DNA of 64,000 nucleotides from Spirochaetales bacterium (GTDB lineage Bacteria; Spirochaetota; Spirochaetia; DSM-2461), in NCBI GenBank assembly GCA_016936555.1, contig JAFGXR010000041.1:1-64000 (forward strand), in the 5' to 3' direction. Positions 35,661 through 44,916 of the stretch are shown here, piece by piece. A program made the translations under genes and the position numbers. Each line of letters opens with the position of its first letter. Within the stretch, counting starts at the first letter, position 1. The notes under the pieces were generated by a model. The model had not been told where the DNA came from, did no database searches, and saw only the letters and a program-made list of their open reading frames with translations.

Positions 35661-37157
35661 ATGGGCAATGTTGCAATCATCAATTTAACAAGTAAAAACA
35701 AGTATTTCGATTTTCCCGTTTCTGAAGGAATCTCGGTAATGGACAGAATCCTCAGGTTTACGGAATCACTGCCGGAACGGGAGAAAACAGTCTTTCTCCT
35801 CAAAGAGCCGATGGAAGTGGACAGCTCGATAGATCAGGTCGTTAAGGAAAAATGGACCGAAGAAATTCTATTCGACATCTTCAGGGAATATGCCGTGTCA
35901 TATGATCATATTTTCTATTACTGGGGAGATTACCCTCTCCTCGATAAAGCGCTGACGGAAAGCATGTATGGCAACCATCTCAAGTACTATGCAGGATATA
36001 CCTTCGCTGACGGTTATCCCAGAGGGCTGGCGCCGGAAATACTCCGCGCGACCGAAATAGGGATGCTCTACAATCTCTCCCGTGGGGCTGGAGGAGCGAT
36101 TTCCCGAAACACGGTTTTCGAAATCCTTCAGAAAGATATTAATGCTTTTGATATTGAGACGGAGATTTCTCCTGTTGATCTCAGAATGTACAGAATCAGC
36201 CTCAGTTGTGACACAAAGCGCAACAGTCTGCAGCTTAAAGGTCTCGTTGACCGCGGAATCGTGGACCGGGATTCGCTCCTTGAAAAAATAGACAGCTGCA
36301 AAGATGTTCTGAGGACGCTTCCGGCCTATTATCAGATTCAGATCACCGATGGCTGCCCTCAGCGCTGTTCCTATTGTCCCTACGCGGCCGAGGCGAAAGA
36401 GCCCGGTGAGACCTCTTCTCTTGAAGTGGAAAAGTATGCGGGACTTCTCGACAGGATTACAGATTTCAGCGATGATGCCTATCTCGCTCTTTCCGCCTGG
36501 GGGGAGCCTTCCCTTCATAATAATATCGTTGGGATAATTGAAGAGACGATGAAACGGGATTCTCTTAGATTGATCCTCGAAACATCCGGGCTTGGCTGGA
36601 GAGAGGAAGATCTCAAATCAATCGCACTTATTAATGAGAAATCAGGCGGCAGGATCGAATGGATTGTCTCTCTCGACGCTCTTGACAGGACTTTATACAA
36701 AGAATTGAGAGGAGAGGGGTATGATGAAGCCTGGCAGAGGGCCCACAGGCTTATGGAACTCTTTCCGGGCAATTGCTGGGTTCAGGCTGTCCGCATGAAA
36801 GAAAACGAAGTAAACCTGGAGGAGTTCTTCCGGTACTGGAAAGAGAAAACCGAAAATATCATCGTCCAGAAATATGACTGGTTCTGCGGTGTCCGGGAGC
36901 AGAAAAAGATAACCGATCTTTCTCCTTTGAACAGAGACCCATGCTGGCATAACAAAAGGGATATGTTTATCCGCATCAACGGCGATGTCCCTCTTTGCCG
37001 GGAAGATTTGAAGGGAACCGTCCTGTTGGGTAATGTCTTTAAAGACGATCTTGAAAAAATCTGGTCGGAAGGTGAAAAAACATACCGGGGTCATCTTTCA
37101 GGTGAGTATTCTCCCCTGTGCAGGAAATGTGATGAGTACTATACGTTCAACTTCTAA
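35661..37157 (+). CDS. Spiro-SPASM radical SAM protein
   Basis: A 498-residue radical SAM enzyme of a type named for spirochaetes. Residues ~1-130 resemble a degenerate nucleotidyltransferase fold (YYWGDYPLLDKAL). The radical SAM core begins with C232-x3-C236-x2-C239 for the 4Fe-4S cluster that cleaves S-adenosylmethionine. The C-terminal SPASM-like region has Cys in DPCWH, PLCRED and PLCRKCDEYY, able to bind another iron-sulfur cluster. SPASM enzymes often modify peptides or sugars; the substrate here is unknown. First gene of a six-gene overlapping run. No clear Shine-Dalgarno. Confidence 0.88.
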   Translation: MGNVAIINLTSKNKYFDFPVSEGISVMDRILRFTESLPEREKTVFLLKEPMEVDSSIDQVVKEKWTEEILFDIFREYAVSYDHIFYYWGDYPLLDKALTESMYGNHLKYYAGYTFADGYPRGLAPEILRATEIGMLYNLSRGAGGAISRNTVFEILQKDINAFDIETEISPVDLRMYRISLSCDTKRNSLQLKGLVDRGIVDRDSLLEKIDSCKDVLRTLPAYYQIQITDGCPQRCSYCPYAAEAKEPGETSSLEVEKYAGLLDRITDFSDDAYLALSAWGEPSLHNNIVGIIEETMKRDSLRLILETSGLGWREEDLKSIALINEKSGGRIEWIVSLDALDRTLYKELRGEGYDEAWQRAHRLMELFPGNCWVQAVRMKENEVNLEEFFRYWKEKTENIIVQKYDWFCGVREQKKITDLSPLNRDPCWHNKRDMFIRINGDVPLCREDLKGTVLLGNVFKDDLEKIWSEGEKTYRGHLSGEYSPLCRKCDEYYTFNF

Positions 37158-38100
37158 ACCCGCTGCGGCAAGCTACACCGTTATCGGCGGTATCAGGCCT
37201 GATCGGGAGAGGAAAGAGAAAAGGGGGCTCTCGATCGTACTCCTCAACCGGGGTGGACGTCCTTTCCGGCGGGACCTCTTTGAAGAGCTGACGGCTCTCG
37301 GTGCACTTGAAGTCATATCCATTGAACCGCCTTCCGTTTCTTATGATCTGGAACTGCTGACGAGAAAACATAAAGAGCTGCGCTTTATCCTTTTACCTGA
37401 TGACGTCACGCCCGGCGAAAGGGTAAATGTGGGTATCAAGGAAGCCCTTGGGCGGTACGTCTTTATTCTCTGGAACGATATGCATATCAAAGCCGCTTCC
37501 ATTTCCTCGCGGGTCCTGCAGAAAATTGCGGAACGGGAAAACCTCTGCACTGTACCGCTTCTTCAGAACAGCCGGAATGAAACCATTCCTTCCTGTTTCG
37601 CTCCAGCTTTTACCGGTAAGGGGGGAATCGAAGTCATTCCTCTCAATGCGGTCAGGAAGGATCTGGCAGCCATATACCCCTTTGACTATTGCGGGATTTT
37701 CGATCGTGATAAATTTCTGCTGACCGGCGGCTTTGACAGCAATATTGACAACCCCTTCTGGCAGAAAATGGATTTCGGGTTCCGCAGCCATATGTGGGGA
37801 GAACAAATCGTGGCGAATACAGCTGTGAAAATCAATTATCAGAACGAAATCCCTTTCGAGGACACGACAGTCGATAAAAGCTATAAACTCTTCTTTCTGA
37901 AAAATCTCTCTGTACGCTATACCGGCGACGCGGGTTATCTTCCGCTGATGCGTTTCTTCCCTTACTGGCTGCGAACCGGATCGACACTACCCGGTGCCAT
38001 CAGAGAATACCGCTGGGCGAGACGATGGGTTCGAGCCAACCGCTACCGTTTTAAAAGCGAAGCTCTGAGCATAACGGAACTGTGGGATGGCGAGGAGTGA
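37132..38100 (+). CDS. GT2-like glycosyltransferase
   Basis: About 322 residues from ATG 37132, chosen because AGGAA lies upstream and the extra upstream reading is antisense-like sequence inside the spiro-SPASM gene (26-base overlap). The fold matches family-2 transferases: LSIVLLNRGGRPF at the start, then LPDDVTPGERVNVGIKEALGRYVFILWNDMH, where WND takes the place of the usual DxD. Sugar donor and acceptor unknown. The lack of a membrane segment suggests a cytosolic acceptor such as a protein or a nucleotide-linked sugar. Confidence 0.75.
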   Translation: MSTIRSTSKPAAASYTVIGGIRPDRERKEKRGLSIVLLNRGGRPFRRDLFEELTALGALEVISIEPPSVSYDLELLTRKHKELRFILLPDDVTPGERVNVGIKEALGRYVFILWNDMHIKAASISSRVLQKIAERENLCTVPLLQNSRNETIPSCFAPAFTGKGGIEVIPLNAVRKDLAAIYPFDYCGIFDRDKFLLTGGFDSNIDNPFWQKMDFGFRSHMWGEQIVANTAVKINYQNEIPFEDTTVDKSYKLFFLKNLSVRYTGDAGYLPLMRFFPYWLRTGSTLPGAIREYRWARRWVRANRYRFKSEALSITELWDGEE

Positions 38101-40466
38101 GTACTGCCGTCTGCCTGCAGGTCCGGCTCGATTCATCCCGTCTTCCCGGAAAAGCCCTGCTCAAGATTGAGGATCTCACTCTCGTGGAACACGCCATGAG
38201 GGCTTTAGGTTCCGTCGAATCCGATTTCCGGCTTCTCCTGACAACTGAAGAATGTCTCGAAAATCTGTCTCCTCTTGCTGGAAAGTGGAACTTTATCCCC
38301 TTTGCGGGACCGAAAGAGGATGTGCTTCTCCGCTTTGTGCTGGCCGCCAGGAAATACGGAGTCAGAACTCTGATCAGAGCAACAGGAGATAACCCCCTGG
38401 TCTCGGCAAAGCTGGCGCGACTTGTTCTGGAGGAACACGGAAAGAGCGGAGCCGATTACAGCAACTGGACCGATGCTCCTCTGGGGACGGGAATAGAGGT
38501 GGTAGAAACAGCTGCTCTCAAAAGAGCACTCTCAGAAAGTTCGGATCCCTATGACCATGAACACGTCACACCATGGATCTATAAAAACCCCGAAAAGTTT
38601 AATCTCAACATTCACCGCGTACCCCGCGAGTATTATTTCAGGATTAAAGTGTCTGTCGATACGGCTGAAGACCTTGAACGGATGAGACTTCTCTATAAAG
38701 ATCTGTATCGGCATCGTCCAGTTGAAATCGATGAGCTTATGGAATATCTCAAAGAGAGAACTCTTCTCATTCCTTCCACAATTGAAGGGAACGGAACAGG
38801 TCACATTAAGAGAATGCTCGCTCTCTCTACAGCGCTCAGAGGACCGGTCGCTATTTACATCAACCGTGAGCACCGGGATAGAGTCCTTCCGACGATTCCG
38901 GAACATTTGAGGGCATTAATCGTCTCCGCTCTCGAGGATGCCCGTTCCTACGGCCGAATCATTATCGACAGCCGCACTACCGATCAGGATTTCTATAATG
39001 AAAAACTCAGAGGCGGAAATGTTCTCGCCATTGATGAAGGCGGGCCCTTGAGACGAAAAATACCTTTTCTTATCGATATACTTCCTTTGCCGGACCGGTT
39101 CGGAAAACCGAACAGGAGTTCTCTCTCTTTTCTCAACCTTCCGGAACGTGACGGCTATGTCGACAGGGGGGGGGATATTCTTATCTCATTCGGTGGAGAG
39201 GATCCTGCCGGTCTGACCGGGGAAATCTGCCGTTTCATCGAGGAGGAATACGAGGAGCTGGTCGATAAGGTGACCGTGGTCCTGGGTCCTCAGTACCGGG
39301 GTCATGAACCGGACAGGGGTTTTCATGTGGTGCGGAATCCCGGTACCCTTTCTTTTCTGATGAAAAAGAGCTGGGCAGTAATCTGCTCCTATGGTCTGAC
39401 TGCCTATGAAGCAGCATCCCTTTCCCTGCCCGTAATGCTCATCAATCCATCAGCTTATCACGAAGAGCTGTCCGGTCTCGCGGGGTTCCCTTCGGCAGGT
39501 GTGGGGATTCAGAAGCCGGAATTTCTTAAAAAATTCCTCTTTGACCCCGCAAGCGTTCCTCAGGTAACGAGAGATTTTTCCGGTCCCCGATTCCATACTG
39601 TTATTGAATCGCTCTCTCCTTCGGGAACTGTCTGTCCGCTCTGCGGTTCCGGAGATTTTACCGCGGAAGCGCGGTTTGAAGAGAAAACTTATTGCCGCTG
39701 CGGAGCCTGCTCCATGCTTTTCATGATCAGTTTCGCATCCCGGAAGATGTCATACGGAGAAGAGTACTTCTTCGAACAGTATGAAAAACAGTACGGAAAA
39801 ACCTATATTGATGATTTCGGGCATTTGAGAGAGCTTGCCGGAAGCCGGTTGAACATAATCGAAAGGCTGGGAAAAGGCGAAAAAGGAAAACTCCTCGATT
39901 GCGGTTGTGCCTACGGTCCATTTCTCAGAGAATCGGAAGACATGGGATATGTACCTTTCGGGACTGATATTTCGCCCGATGCTGCAAATTATGTTTCCGG
40001 AACCCTGGGGTATCCTGTCTGGCAGAGTCCTTTTGAATCATTTATCATACCGCCGGAATGGAAAATCAGATCATTCGATGTTCTTACCATGTGGTATGTC
40101 ATAGAACACTTTCCCGATCTGCAGCCTGTGCTCACAAAGGTCAACCGGCTCCTGAAACCCGGAGGGATATTCGCCTTTTCAACTCCCAGCGGAAGCGGCA
40201 TCTCTTCGGTTAAGGACAGACTTGACTTTTTCAGGCGTTCTCCCGATGATCACTACACTGTCTGGGAACCGGAACTATCGGCAGGGCATCTGGAACGGTT
40301 CGGGTTCAGAATTGAAAAGATCCGGGTGACAGGACATCATCCCGAACGGTTCCCTTCGATGCTGGCAACACATAGACCGGGGCGGTTCTTTCTGAATTTA
40401 TACAGCCGTGCCGCGGGGCTGGGAGATACATTCGAAATATATGCGAGGAAAGTGAGAAGTTTATGA
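38082..40466 (+). CDS. SpsF-SpsG-methyltransferase triple fusion
   Basis: A 794-residue protein with three enzymes. (1) ~6-235: SpsF/NeuA-like cytidylyltransferase (LQVRLDSSRLPGKAL, GPKEDVLLRF, RATGDNPLV). (2) ~240-505: PseG/SpsG-like nucleotide-sugar hydrolase or transferase with GTGHIKRML (the GHIKR of PseG contains its catalytic His), FGGEDP and CSYGLTAYEA. (3) ~510-794: a zinc knuckle (CPLCGS...CRCGAC) plus SAM methyltransferase (LLDCGCAYGPFL, TDISPDAA, WYVIEHFPD). The start may be GTG 38082 or GTG 38097; the latter forms the usual GTGA overlap with the GT2 stop. It likely activates and methylates an unusual acidic or amino sugar. Confidence 0.82.
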   Translation: MGWRGVSTAVCLQVRLDSSRLPGKALLKIEDLTLVEHAMRALGSVESDFRLLLTTEECLENLSPLAGKWNFIPFAGPKEDVLLRFVLAARKYGVRTLIRATGDNPLVSAKLARLVLEEHGKSGADYSNWTDAPLGTGIEVVETAALKRALSESSDPYDHEHVTPWIYKNPEKFNLNIHRVPREYYFRIKVSVDTAEDLERMRLLYKDLYRHRPVEIDELMEYLKERTLLIPSTIEGNGTGHIKRMLALSTALRGPVAIYINREHRDRVLPTIPEHLRALIVSALEDARSYGRIIIDSRTTDQDFYNEKLRGGNVLAIDEGGPLRRKIPFLIDILPLPDRFGKPNRSSLSFLNLPERDGYVDRGGDILISFGGEDPAGLTGEICRFIEEEYEELVDKVTVVLGPQYRGHEPDRGFHVVRNPGTLSFLMKKSWAVICSYGLTAYEAASLSLPVMLINPSAYHEELSGLAGFPSAGVGIQKPEFLKKFLFDPASVPQVTRDFSGPRFHTVIESLSPSGTVCPLCGSGDFTAEARFEEKTYCRCGACSMLFMISFASRKMSYGEEYFFEQYEKQYGKTYIDDFGHLRELAGSRLNIIERLGKGEKGKLLDCGCAYGPFLRESEDMGYVPFGTDISPDAANYVSGTLGYPVWQSPFESFIIPPEWKIRSFDVLTMWYVIEHFPDLQPVLTKVNRLLKPGGIFAFSTPSGSGISSVKDRLDFFRRSPDDHYTVWEPELSAGHLERFGFRIEKIRVTGHHPERFPSMLATHRPGRFFLNLYSRAAGLGDTFEIYARKVRSL

Positions 40467-42019
40467 CCATAATGATACTGGGCGCCGGCGTTATGCAGGC
40501 GCCTGCCATAAGAATAGCCCGTGAGATGGGATGGACTGTTGTCTGCGCCGACGGGAATCCCCATGCCCCTGCCGTTTCTGATGCCGATAAATTTCTTCAT
40601 ATCGATCTTAAAGACTTGGAAGGTCTTGAGGTGGCGGCGAGAGAGTTATCCGAAAAAGAGGGGCTAGATGGCGTACTGACCGCTGGAACGGATTTTTCCG
40701 CATCTGTTGCCTGGATCGCTGAAAAGCTGGGCCTTCCGGGAATATCCTATCAGACAGGATTGAATGCCACTGACAAAATACGGATGAGGCGTTGTTTCCG
40801 GGACAGTCAGGTTCCGTCACCGCTCTTTGTCGAATTGTCTCAGGATATGGATTTTGCCAGTGAAACAGCCCGAATGCCCTATCCCCTGGTCGTGAAACCC
40901 GTTGATAATATGGGCGCCAGAGGTGTTCGAAAGCTCACTTCTTCCGACGGGCTGGATAAGGCTGTCAATGAGGCGATCGCTTTTTCCCGTACCGGCAGAG
41001 CCATTGTGGAGGAGTTTATCGCCGGGCCCGAATACTCTATCGATGCCCTTGTCGAGAACGGCGTTGTAACCATCCACGGTCTGGCGGAACGCCACATCTA
41101 TTTCCCTCCCTGTTTCATTGAAATGGGACACACCATGCCGGCGCTGATCAGCGATGAGAAAAGAAGAGAAATTGAAGAGGTTTTTAAAAAGGGTGTTGCT
41201 GCTTTGGGAATCGACTGCGGAGCTGCAAAAGGAGACATCATATACTCGAAAAACGGCCCCGTTGTCGGTGAAATCGCCGCCAGGCTTTCCGGCGGATATA
41301 TGTCGGGATGGACTTTTCCCCTTGCCAGCGGAATTGAGTCGACTAAAGGAGCTTTGAAAATAGCAGTCGGTGGAAAAGCCGATTCTTATGATGGTTCATA
41401 TAAAAAAGTCTGCGCGGAAAGGGCCTTTCTCTCTATACCGGGAACTGTAAAATCAATTGAAAATATAAATGAAGCCTATAAAACGGAATATGTAAACGAT
41501 CTCTTCCTGAGAATTGAGGAAGGCGATATCGTGGATTTTCCGGTAAACAACGTTGAAAAATGCGGAAATTTTATCAGTTCTCATGAAGAGAGGGCTCTGG
41601 CAATCGGTTCCGCAGAAAAAGCAGCCGCCCGTATACTCGTTCGCCTCGATGAAAGAGATAATCGAACCGGAGAATTCCTTTATATTGAAAAAAACTGGCC
41701 GGCCGATGCCTTTTCACTCAACAACACCTATACCGCCGCCGCTTACGAAGATTTGACTGCGGACAGAGATTTTCCCTTCGACAATGTGTCTTTTAAAGGA
41801 TTTAAACCGGTTCCCCTCTCAGATCTGGCCTATGAAACATCGAGAGACTGGCAGGGCCGGTCTCTTGAAAACGTCTTCAGGGAAATACTGGCGCTGACAG
41901 GTCTTGAGGAAGCCTCCGTTTCGGTGGACCAAACCGCCCAGGCATATTTCTGGCGGGCAGTAATTAAAGGGAGCATTCAGGGTGGCCTCTGGTTTTTCGA
42001 CAGGTTCTGTTCGAATTGA
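40463..42019 (+). CDS. ATP-grasp ligase
   Basis: A 518-residue ATP-grasp enzyme. An N-terminal Rossmann-like domain (ILGAGVMQAPAIRIAREMGW) is followed by the ATP-grasp core: PYPLVVKPVDNMGARGV for ATP binding, VEEFIAGPEYSIDALV, and the metal site GPVVGEIAARLSGG. This resembles amino-acid ligases and carbamoyl-phosphate-type enzymes, which join a carboxylate to an amine. The C-terminal ~150 residues are not recognised. Overlaps the upstream gene by ATGA. In this operon it could add an amino acid to a sugar or peptide; that is inference. Confidence 0.82.
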   Translation: MTIMILGAGVMQAPAIRIAREMGWTVVCADGNPHAPAVSDADKFLHIDLKDLEGLEVAARELSEKEGLDGVLTAGTDFSASVAWIAEKLGLPGISYQTGLNATDKIRMRRCFRDSQVPSPLFVELSQDMDFASETARMPYPLVVKPVDNMGARGVRKLTSSDGLDKAVNEAIAFSRTGRAIVEEFIAGPEYSIDALVENGVVTIHGLAERHIYFPPCFIEMGHTMPALISDEKRREIEEVFKKGVAALGIDCGAAKGDIIYSKNGPVVGEIAARLSGGYMSGWTFPLASGIESTKGALKIAVGGKADSYDGSYKKVCAERAFLSIPGTVKSIENINEAYKTEYVNDLFLRIEEGDIVDFPVNNVEKCGNFISSHEERALAIGSAEKAAARILVRLDERDNRTGEFLYIEKNWPADAFSLNNTYTAAAYEDLTADRDFPFDNVSFKGFKPVPLSDLAYETSRDWQGRSLENVFREILALTGLEEASVSVDQTAQAYFWRAVIKGSIQGGLWFFDRFCSN

Positions 42020-43031
42020 CAGAACCGTTTTCACAGTTCTGCTTCTCATTTTTTTTTCAGGTTTCCTGGTTTCCCAGTCCATGTCTGTTGATGAACTGAT
42101 AGGCCGGACCGGTGCATCTTTAAAATGGGAAGCTTATCACCGGATCGGTCTTCTTGAAAAAGGGGATAAGAGCATAAGCTTTTCCCTTGACAACACCTGG
42201 ATGATTGGAAATTATTCGACTATTCTGCCATCCGGAGCTGTTTTGAAAGAGAAGGGGGTTCTCATTTTTTCCAATGATGCGGCTCAGACTGTTTTAAAAT
42301 TTTTCGGAGAAAATGTTGCAGAAGAGAATCCCTATAATGTCAGGGTGATCCTCATAGACCCGGGGCATGGCGGAAGAGATCCGGGAACATCCTCCACTGT
42401 GACTGTAAACGGCATACCCGTGCTGGTTGAGGAAAAGAATATCAATCTCGATGTTTCTCTCCGCCTGGCGGACATGCTGCGGATTAAATTTCCCGGAAAA
42501 GAAATCCTTCTCACCAGGACTGATGATTCCTATCCGACTCTTGAGGAAAGGGTCGAACTGGCAAACGGGATTGAAGTCGGGCCTAAAGAGGGGATTATAT
42601 ACATATCCATTCATGTTAATGCCTCACTGAACCGGAAAGCCGAAGGATATGAAATCTGGCATCTGCCGGGAAATTACCGGCGCGAAGTCGTTAACCCCGA
42701 TATCTATAAAGGGGACGAAAGTCTAATACCCGTAGTAAACACAATACTCGAAGAACGTTATGCCATGGAAAGCATCCGGTTGGCTCAGAATATGCTGAAT
42801 GGACTGGATGAGCAGCTTCCCGATGTTCCCAACAGGGGATTGAAAGAGGAATCCTGGTTTGTCGTGCGGAATACCAGAATGGCGGCGGTGCTTGTTGAGC
42901 TGGGATATATCACAAATAAGGATGAAGCTCAGAGAATGATGCAGACAAGCTACTTGAAGAAGCTGACCAATGGACTCTATAATGGCATCAATCGCTTTAT
43001 CGACTATTATGAGGAAAAGGGTTTTGACTGA
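41982..43031 (+). CDS. N-acetylmuramoyl-L-alanine amidase
   Basis: A 349-residue exported Amidase_3 enzyme that cuts the bond between MurNAc and the stem peptide of peptidoglycan. Signal-anchor at ~14-32. Zinc ligands: His in IDPGHGGRDPG, Glu in VEEKNINLD and His in YISIHVNAS; catalytic Glu in VELGYITNKDEA. GTG start with AAGGGAG upstream, overlapping the ATP-grasp gene by 38 bases. Periplasmic; possible roles are cell separation or opening the wall for flagellar assembly. Confidence 0.9.
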   Translation: MASGFSTGSVRIDRTVFTVLLLIFFSGFLVSQSMSVDELIGRTGASLKWEAYHRIGLLEKGDKSISFSLDNTWMIGNYSTILPSGAVLKEKGVLIFSNDAAQTVLKFFGENVAEENPYNVRVILIDPGHGGRDPGTSSTVTVNGIPVLVEEKNINLDVSLRLADMLRIKFPGKEILLTRTDDSYPTLEERVELANGIEVGPKEGIIYISIHVNASLNRKAEGYEIWHLPGNYRREVVNPDIYKGDESLIPVVNTILEERYAMESIRLAQNMLNGLDEQLPDVPNRGLKEESWFVVRNTRMAAVLVELGYITNKDEAQRMMQTSYLKKLTNGLYNGINRFIDYYEEKGFD

Positions 43032-43524
43032 AAAAATAAATAAATGGATAGCCGGCAAAAGTTTTCTTATTCCTGTTGTGCTTCTGGGCATCGTGCTGGT
43101 AATCTCTTTCGCTTCTTTCCTTTTAGCAGGACAACAGACAGGAAAAAGAGTTCTCTTCTTTCCCGATGATATGACCCGGAAAATCAGAGGGGAAACACGT
43201 TATCTGCCTGTATATGATAGTGAAACTGAGAATATTGAACTTCTTGTGAGAGAGCTTTTACTGGGTCCGGAGTATCTTATGTATGACAGGGCTGTTCCGA
43301 AAGAGACCAGGCTCAACACTCTTATTTTTGATAAGGGAAAACTCTATCTGGATTTCTCCATGGAACTGGCCCTTTCCGATGAAAGAGGCGCTGTTCATTT
43401 TGAAGAAGCAATAAATATCATAAAAAAAACAGTTACATTTAATTTTAAGAATGTGCGTACCGTTAATATTACAGTGGACGGCCAGAATCCCGGCTCTGCT
43501 TACTATTCCGGCCGCTCAGAATAA
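43009..43524 (+). CDS. GerMN-domain membrane protein
   Basis: About 171 residues from ATG 43009; a TTG at 43024 preceded by GGAAAAGGG is an equally plausible start. One N-terminal membrane anchor (~20-40) precedes a GerMN domain (RYLPVYDSETENIELLVRELLLGP ... LYLDFSMELA). GerMN proteins localise to the envelope near wall-active enzymes in spore germination and cell-wall control. Overlaps the amidase 3' end by about 23 bases, which suggests a joint role in wall remodelling. Confidence 0.78.
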   Translation: MRKRVLTEKINKWIAGKSFLIPVVLLGIVLVISFASFLLAGQQTGKRVLFFPDDMTRKIRGETRYLPVYDSETENIELLVRELLLGPEYLMYDRAVPKETRLNTLIFDKGKLYLDFSMELALSDERGAVHFEEAINIIKKTVTFNFKNVRTVNITVDGQNPGSAYYSGRSE

Positions 43525-43554
43525 ATAATTATGGTAAAATAATTGTACAAAAAG

Positions 43555-43582
43555 TTGACAAGTCAATTTCTGTTTGTATAAT
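43555..43582 (+). promoter_or_regulatory. Promoter of flaA
   Basis: A perfect TTGACA (43555-43560) and a perfect TATAAT (43577-43582), separated by 16 bases, 55 bases before the flaA ATG. This is a housekeeping sigma-70 promoter, not a sigma-28 flagellar promoter. Confidence 0.85.
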
Positions 43583-43637
43583 TTTTTTATAGAGACCAAT
43601 AGTATTATACTTAACCGAAAGTATGAAGGAGCACTTA

Positions 43638-44630
43638 ATGAAACGGTTCTTCGCATTGATGGGAGTTGCACTCTTTCTTGTTTCATCAGTATTTGCTGAA
43701 GAATCTGTTCTTATCGACTTCGCCGAACTGGTGGACGATTATCAGGGACAGAACAAAGCGACACTGATGGATTTCAGTTCCGTTGCCGGTACGCGCTATA
43801 CGGACGAAGAAAAAGCCGCAATGCAGACTTCTCTCTACATTCCGAATTGGGAAGTCAGACTCAGTTCCTCTTCACGAACTGTCCTGAATGATAGCAAGTC
43901 CTATGTATTAGCTGTCACCACAGGTGATGAGGCTGCAAAATTTGCCGGTGAGCAGATTATGGGTGTAAGGGTTCACTTCCCCCTGGGAACTTTCAATTCA
44001 AACGCAGTTGTAAGACCTCCCTTTGAAATCCCCGCTTATGCTACCAGCACAGTTGATGAAGAAGCCAAAAGAGGCGATCAGTTCAACGGATACGGAGTTG
44101 TAAAGAACGTAGGTGTTCTCAAATCCGTAAAGGTTAACGTATTGGGAAGAAACTTCCCCATGGGTCTCTCCATATTGCTTAGAGATGACAAGGAAGAGGT
44201 TCAGACCATCTTCATGAGCTATCTCGATTTTGACGGATGGAGAGAGCTTCAGTGGAACAACCCCAATTACATCACTCAGGTAAGAAACAGAGAACTCAAC
44301 ACATTCCCGTTGTATCCCAGAAACACGCCAGCTGTAACTCTTGATGGAATCCTTTTCACCAGAGATGCGCAGCAGGAAGGGGGAGACTTCATTTCCTACA
44401 TCAAAGATATCAAAGTCGTTTATGACCTGGCTGTCAGGGAAGACATAGACAAGGATGTTGATGATGAAGCTGTTTGGAGCATTCTCGCTGACAGAGAAGA
44501 AGCCAGAAGAAACGCCGAACTGAAAAGACTCGGAAATCTTCAGGTCCTCAGATATCTGGAAGGTAAGAAAATGGACTCCAGTGCCGCAACTGCAACAACA
44601 GACGAAGCTGCGACTGTTCCAGCCGAGTAA
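43638..44630 (+). CDS. flaA: Periplasmic flagellar filament sheath protein FlaA
   Basis: A 330-residue protein from ATG 43638, chosen because AAGGAG lies 6 bases upstream and the signal peptide (MKRFFALMGVALFLVSSVFA) then starts cleanly; an ATG five codons earlier overlaps that ribosome site. It matches spirochaete FlaA1: ESVLIDFAELVDD at the mature N-terminus, YTDEEKAA, LSSSSRT and GVRVHFPLG. FlaA coats or bends the FlaB filament in the periplasm. It has its own promoter and terminator but sits upstream of cheAWXY, as in Borrelia. Ends in an Ala/Thr-rich tail. Confidence 0.95.
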   Translation: MKRFFALMGVALFLVSSVFAEESVLIDFAELVDDYQGQNKATLMDFSSVAGTRYTDEEKAAMQTSLYIPNWEVRLSSSSRTVLNDSKSYVLAVTTGDEAAKFAGEQIMGVRVHFPLGTFNSNAVVRPPFEIPAYATSTVDEEAKRGDQFNGYGVVKNVGVLKSVKVNVLGRNFPMGLSILLRDDKEEVQTIFMSYLDFDGWRELQWNNPNYITQVRNRELNTFPLYPRNTPAVTLDGILFTRDAQQEGGDFISYIKDIKVVYDLAVREDIDKDVDDEAVWSILADREEARRNAELKRLGNLQVLRYLEGKKMDSSAATATTDEAATVPAE

Positions 44631-44660
44631 AAGTAACTCCTTAAGTTACAATATAAAAAT

Positions 44661-44689
44661 GGCTGTCCGCCGTTGGGACAGCCTTTTTT
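44661..44689 (+). terminator. Terminator of flaA
   Basis: An eight-base perfect stem (ggctgtcc with ggacagcc), a seven-base loop and six T. Placed 30 bases after the flaA stop, so it should uncouple flaA from cheA. Confidence 0.9.
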
Positions 44690-44796
44690 ATGGGGATAAA
44701 TCATTTAAAAATTACGATATAAACTGAAAGCGCGGATTATATATCCTGCTGGATCTGGAGAGTCGAAAATGTGTCCATTCAGAATCTGTAAATCTA

Positions 44797-44916
44797 ATGA
44801 GTTTCAGTTTTGAACAGGAAATCCGGAATATTTTCAATCGGGAGATCCTCTCTCTGGAAGAAAAATACAGCCAGCTGTTCATAATGGCTTTCAGTTTAAT
44901 TATTTTTGAATTCTGA
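44797..44916 (+). CDS. Possible 39-residue peptide or gene remnant
   Basis: ATG to TGA, 39 residues, starting MSFSFEQEIRNIFNREI and ending in a short hydrophobic stretch. The codon usage of the first 28 residues looks coding, then the frame becomes AT-rich, as if a longer gene had been cut. No clear ribosome site. Weak. Confidence 0.25.
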   Translation: MSFSFEQEIRNIFNREILSLEEKYSQLFIMAFSLIIFEF

